Shown in pieces: positions 20,618-22,961 of a stretch of 22,961 nucleotides of DNA. Numbering within the stretch: position 1 is the first letter of the stretch; each line of letters begins with the position of its first letter. The DNA lies in IMG/VR virus record IMGVR_UViG_3300029910_000091, positions 1 to 22,961 of that record; one strand, 5' to 3'. Position numbers and translations under genes: made by a program. Under the pieces are notes generated by a model. The model did no database searches. It worked only from the letters and a program-made list of their open reading frames with translations, and was not told the DNA's origin. The stretch comes from a virus.

Positions 20618-20689
20618 TTAAGTGAGATTGGTAGCTCGGCGCGGCCAGCCGGCAGGCCAAGCCAGCGGATAGGCGCTCGGAGTTGTCAT
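20618..20689 (-). pseudogene. 23-codon remnant of a YPL-WP-GWPR phage protein
   Basis: ATG 20689 overlaps the repressor stop (ATGA) and the frame stops after 23 codons. It reads MTTPSAYPLAWPAGWPRR, which closely resembles the first residues of a common, much longer phage family (AYPL.WP.GWPRT...). Only this leader remains before the stop; the rest appears deleted. It may now be a translated spacer between repressor and the next gene. Confidence 0.5.
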
Positions 20690-20919
20690 GGTTTGGGATT
20701 GAGGGGCACAAACACCCCGACACGCCGCCCGTCCGCGGCAAACTGCGCGCCCATCAGTTCGAGCGTGTCCTCGATTTTTTGGATGGTCTGGGAGGTAGCG
20801 TTGCGGCCCATCTCGAAATCGTTGACCGTCGAGGCGGCGATCTTGGCGGCACGAGCGAGATCGCGGACGGTAATTCCCAAGCCTTCCCGAGCGATACGCG
20901 ATTGAAGCGGGACGATCAT
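20686..20919 (-). CDS. XRE-family repressor, 77 aa
   Basis: It starts at ATG 20919 with a weak AGG ribosome site. The helix-turn-helix is clear: GITVRDLARAAKIAASTVNDFEMGRN followed by ATSQTIQKIEDTLELMGAQF, the usual XRE order with the recognition helix STVNDFE. The protein is short, without a cleavage or dimerisation domain like lambda CI, and the C-terminus (RRVGVFVPLNPKP) is a small strand. As the first gene of the leftward transcript beside a divergent promoter with a palindrome, it is likely a Cro-like or autoregulatory repressor controlling both directions. Confidence 0.85.
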   Translation of the reverse strand: MIVPLQSRIAREGLGITVRDLARAAKIAASTVNDFEMGRNATSQTIQKIEDTLELMGAQFAADGRRVGVFVPLNPKP

Positions 20920-20951
20920 ACCTGTTGTTCTCCGTTGTGGGCTTCGGCCGC

Positions 20952-20981
20952 ACTATAGTATCGACACAAACTTACAATCAA
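20952..20981 (-). promoter_or_regulatory. Leftward promoter for the repressor and the minus-strand operon
   Basis: On the minus strand TTGATT (20981-20976), an 18-base spacer and TATAGT (20957-20952) form a good sigma70-type pair. The -10 is part of the palindrome ACTATAGT. The repressor ATG lies about 33 bases further on. Confidence 0.65.
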
Positions 20982-20998
20982 GGCGTATTTTCGTCTTG
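20979..20998. promoter_or_regulatory. Candidate operator between divergent promoters
   Basis: CAAGGCG-TATTTT-CGTCTTG is an inverted repeat with 6 of 7 paired positions. It overlaps the -35 boxes of both the leftward and the rightward promoter, so a bound dimeric XRE protein could block both. The link to the adjacent repressor is inference. Confidence 0.5.
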
Positions 20999-21023
20999 CT
21001 TAAACCTTCCGCGTCGCTATTAT
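20996..21023 (+). promoter_or_regulatory. Rightward promoter for the plus-strand operon
   Basis: TTGCTT (20996-21001), a 16-base spacer and TATTAT (21018-21023) lie 23 bases before the first plus-strand ATG. The -35 overlaps the candidate operator. Confidence 0.6.
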
Positions 21024-21045
21024 CGGGCCAGCAAGGAGACCGGCT

Positions 21046-21411
21046 ATGAGCAACTACCCCGACGATATGGCGCGCTACGATACCGATCCGCGCTCGCCCG
21101 AATATATCCATGCCGAGCGGGACGAGCGCCAATACAACGAGGCGTTCGACGCCGCAGTCAAAGCGGTAAAACCGCTGATCCCTGGGCTGCGACTACTTCG
21201 GCAGGCCGCCGACGCGTTTGGGCTTGCGGAGATCGGGGGCACCAAAGGTGCGGATCGTATCCGCTGCTGCATCAACGACCTGATCGCCGAGGAACTCCAA
21301 TTTGATCTGATCATCGGCATTTGTGCAGACCAGGTGCAAGCGATCTGCGCTATCGACCAGGACCTCAACGTCGATGATGTTTGCGCCGCGGCGGAAAAGG
21401 AAACGCCATGA
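21046..21411 (+). CDS. Hypothetical early protein, 121 aa
   Basis: It starts at ATG 21046 with AAGGAG 8 bases upstream, the first gene of the rightward operon. The product has a charged start (SNYPDDMARYDTDPRSPEY, HAERDERQYNEAFDAAVKA), then helices LRLLRQAADAFGLAEIGG and DRIRCCINDLIAEELQFDLI, and an acidic C-terminus. No known domain; soluble. Being first behind the operator-controlled promoter, it may act early. Confidence 0.78.
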   Translation: MSNYPDDMARYDTDPRSPEYIHAERDERQYNEAFDAAVKAVKPLIPGLRLLRQAADAFGLAEIGGTKGADRIRCCINDLIAEELQFDLIIGICADQVQAICAIDQDLNVDDVCAAAEKETP

Positions 21412-21443
21412 ACGACTGGATCACCGAGAGGTTTGTGCAATGA
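21408..21443 (+). CDS. Possible 11-aa coupling peptide
   Basis: ATG 21408 overlaps the previous stop (ATGA), and the frame ends 11 codons later with a TGA overlapping the next ATG. The peptide is MNDWITERFVQ and its coding sequence holds the ribosome site of the next gene. It probably serves to carry ribosomes across the gap rather than to make a functional product. Confidence 0.3.
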   Translation: MNDWITERFVQ

Positions 21444-21697
21444 GCCATAAATTTGACATCGCTGCGCTGTCCGTCCTCGCCTACGTCGGAGACGTCCGAC
21501 CTAACTGGAAAGGATTCTCTATGTGGCTCTATCGCCCCCGCGAGGTATGTCGTATCCAAGACGTGGAGCAGCCCAACTTCTTCCGGTGCGAAATGCTGGA
21601 AGAAGGGGATTTGATTATCTTGAGCCTCACTGGCGGATTATATCAGCGGGCGATTTTTATCGGCGCTGATGGCATCGAACTGGTGAAGGTCCAATGA
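21440..21697 (+). CDS. Hypothetical protein, 85 aa
   Basis: It starts at ATG 21440 with GAGAGG about 8 bases upstream; open frame before it belongs to other genes. The product is beta-rich: FDIAALSVLAYVGDVRPNW, FSMWLYRPREVCRIQ, then EEGDLIILSLTGGLYQRAIF and a final IELVKVQ. No motif recognised; soluble. Coupled by ATGA to the following small gene. Confidence 0.7.
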   Translation: MSHKFDIAALSVLAYVGDVRPNWKGFSMWLYRPREVCRIQDVEQPNFFRCEMLEEGDLIILSLTGGLYQRAIFIGADGIELVKVQ

Positions 21698-21864
21698 GCC
21701 AGCCCGGCAACAGACTGTTAGAGGCTGTGGCAGCGATCAAGCTGGCGATCAGCGCGGTCCATAGCGGAAATGCGGAAGAAGCCGACCTGATCGCCAAAGC
21801 CATTCTGGTTGCCGCCAGCCGGGGCGAAATCCCACACCTGAAGTTTGAAAGGAGCGCCACATGA
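21694..21864 (+). CDS. Small helical protein, 56 aa
   Basis: ATG 21694 overlaps the preceding stop (ATGA), GAAGGT is upstream, and its own stop overlaps the next ATG. The product is mainly helical (NRLLEAVAAIKLAISAVHSG, ADLIAKAILVAASRG) and ends IPHLKFERSAT. Its last codons include the AAAGGAG ribosome site of the next gene. No known family; the fit between neighbours supports it. Confidence 0.68.
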   Translation: MSQPGNRLLEAVAAIKLAISAVHSGNAEEADLIAKAILVAASRGEIPHLKFERSAT

Positions 21865-22256
21865 GCGATTCACCGGAAATGATCGTCTACCCAGAGGGCG
21901 AGTATGCGATTGTTGAATTATTCGGCCATACAACCTTGGTGGGTCGCATCAGTGAGGTCGAGCGCTTCGGAGCAAAGATGCTGGCGATCGAACCGCTGTT
22001 CGCAGGCCAGATGCTTGACCCGGTCTTTCACGGGGGTGCCGCGATCTATCGGCTGACGCCATGCTCGGCCGCCACCGCGCATAAGCAAATGCCAAAGCAG
22101 TCGTATCAATTACCGCCGGCTATCTTGGCGACGGTGCCTCCAGAGTTGCTGCCGGCGCCGATCACCGGCTACTTCAGCGAGGATTTCCAGCAATTTTTGG
22201 GGCTGCTGCAGGACGCGCGGCAGGCCCCGCCCGGTTCGGCGAGTTGGTTTCGATGA
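21861..22256 (+). CDS. Hypothetical phage protein, 131 aa
   Basis: It starts at ATG 21861 behind AAAGGAG. The first 75 residues follow a recurring phage pattern: YAIVELFGHTTLVGRISEVE, FGAKMLAIEPL, FHGGAAIYRLTPCSAATAHK, probably a small beta-barrel. The rest is a Pro-rich linker (PPAILATVPPELLPAPITGY) and short helix (SEDFQQFLGLLQDA). The family is widespread in phages of Proteobacteria and lacks an assigned function. Confidence 0.8.
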   Translation: MSDSPEMIVYPEGEYAIVELFGHTTLVGRISEVERFGAKMLAIEPLFAGQMLDPVFHGGAAIYRLTPCSAATAHKQMPKQSYQLPPAILATVPPELLPAPITGYFSEDFQQFLGLLQDARQAPPGSASWFR

Positions 22257-22480
22257 CCGACGAAGAGCAGCTTCTCGCCGCAGCGTCAGCCTGTCGAACC
22301 GAAGAGGCGATCGAGCGTGTGAGTCAATGGTTGGGAGATTATCGACAGCCTCCCCGCAGCGATATTATTGCGGCCGTCAAGTCGAGATACGGCGTTGTCT
22401 ACGCGACGTTGCTAGCTTCAGATATCGCTATTCTTTTGGCCGAAATGGACCGGCTGCGGGCGATTGTGGGGGTGGAATGA
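22253..22480 (+). CDS. Hypothetical protein, 75 aa
   Basis: ATG 22253 overlaps the previous stop (ATGA); a TTG three codons upstream is less likely. The product is helical: TDEEQLLAAASACRTEEAIE, then SDIIAAVKSRYGVVYATLLA, then SDIAILLAEMDRLRAIVG. Moderately hydrophobic in the middle but not a clear membrane helix. No function inferred. Confidence 0.7.
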   Translation: MTDEEQLLAAASACRTEEAIERVSQWLGDYRQPPRSDIIAAVKSRYGVVYATLLASDIAILLAEMDRLRAIVGVE

Positions 22481-22961
22481 TCGTCAACATCTCCCCCAAG
22501 ACCGCCGAGTGGCACATCTTCCGCAACCAGCATCTTGGCGCGTCGGAGATACCCGCCTTCTTCGTCGGCGCCGAGGACCTACCGATCTATACCAAGTCGG
22601 CGTATGCGCTGTGGATGGTAAAGGCGGGCTACATCAATGATGATTTCGACGAAATTGAGCGCCAAGACCAGCGGGTCTACTGGGGCATCGTGGACGAACC
22701 CACCACGGCAACCGGCATTGCCAAATTGCGCGGCTGGACGATCGGGCCAGGTCCAGTGGTCGAGGATGATGTCTGCCCCCGTCTGAGTGCCAGCATCGAT
22801 TTCCTGGTGCACGACTTCGGCGCGGACGAAGCGATGTGGAAGGCGTGCGGCGGCGGTTCCGGCCCGTGGCCGGCCGAGGTCAAGAGCGTCGGCGACGATA
22901 TCAAGCGCGAGCGGTGGACCGATCCTGACGGTAGGCAGCGGCCGCCGCCGTACACCACGCT
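22477..22961 (+). CDS. YqaJ/lambda-Exo-type recombination nuclease, 3' end beyond the right edge
   Basis: ATG 22477 overlaps the previous stop (ATGA), and 161 codons are visible. The N-terminus EWHIFRNQHLGASEIPAFFV matches the YqaJ start (W...R...IGASE), YTKSAYALWMVKAGY is the next conserved helix, and VYWGIVDEP follows (WG..LEP). The PD-(D/E)xK catalytic residues are visible as SASIDFLV (D108) and WPAEVKS (E134, K136). Such enzymes resect double-stranded ends to 3' tails for single-strand annealing. A partner annealase (Redbeta/RecT/Erf type) would be expected further right, outside the window. Confidence 0.85.
   Translation, partial: MIVNISPKTAEWHIFRNQHLGASEIPAFFVGAEDLPIYTKSAYALWMVKAGYINDDFDEIERQDQRVYWGIVDEPTTATGIAKLRGWTIGPGPVVEDDVCPRLSASIDFLVHDFGADEAMWKACGGGSGPWPAEVKSVGDDIKRERWTDPDGRQRPPPYTT

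Noticed and set aside
1-22961. tRNA genes, integrase or att sites
   Set aside because: No cloverleaf, tyrosine or serine recombinase motif, or flanking direct repeat was recognised by eye; absence is not proven.

Overview
This window is part of a tailed double-stranded DNA phage genome (Caudoviricetes), either free phage or prophage, whose host is most likely an alphaproteobacterium. Evidence for the host is the high GC coding, a GcrA-type cell-cycle-regulator domain, and small phage gene families (GapR-like, ASCH, Cys-rich proteins) common in phages of that class. No integrase, att site, tail, lysis or RNA polymerase gene is visible here, so lifestyle and tail type cannot be settled.

Layout. 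From 1 to about 20,919 almost every gene is on the minus strand, in a tightly packed series joined mostly by 4-base ATGA/GTGA or TGATG overlaps. Read in transcription order (right to left) this arm begins with a small XRE-type repressor (20,919), then a GapR-like/RMF-like protein, zinc-binding small proteins, a RuvC-like resolvase, a GcrA C-terminal protein, a lambda-O-like initiator carrying what looks like the replication origin, a DnaB helicase, a DNA methyltransferase and an ASCH protein. A run of small genes (including an HTH protein, a 27-codon membrane peptide and a broken J-domain gene) leads to the packaging and head genes: large terminase (interrupted by an intein), portal, several small proteins, a GroES-like co-chaperonin, a scaffold-like protein, a structural protein and the major capsid gene (interrupted by a group I intron). 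A terminator follows the capsid gene, with a candidate promoter just beyond it serving the last small genes. At 20,920-21,045 there is a divergent promoter region with a candidate operator. Rightward of it lies a plus-strand operon of small unknown genes ending in a YqaJ/lambda-Exo-type nuclease cut by the window edge.

Most notable. (1) A 313-nt ORF-less group I intron sits 13 codons into the major capsid gene; all core pairings (P1, P3, P4, P6, P7, P7.1, P7.2, P8, P9) can be drawn from the sequence, and removing it restores a normal capsid N-terminus. (2) A 326-residue LAGLIDADG intein sits directly before the last nuclease motif of the large terminase. (3) Three palindromic iterons next to a pyrimidine tandem repeat lie inside the initiator gene, the lambda ori arrangement. 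(4) Several genes of 11-56 codons, fitted between larger genes by ATGA overlaps, are easily missed by length-filtered gene calling.
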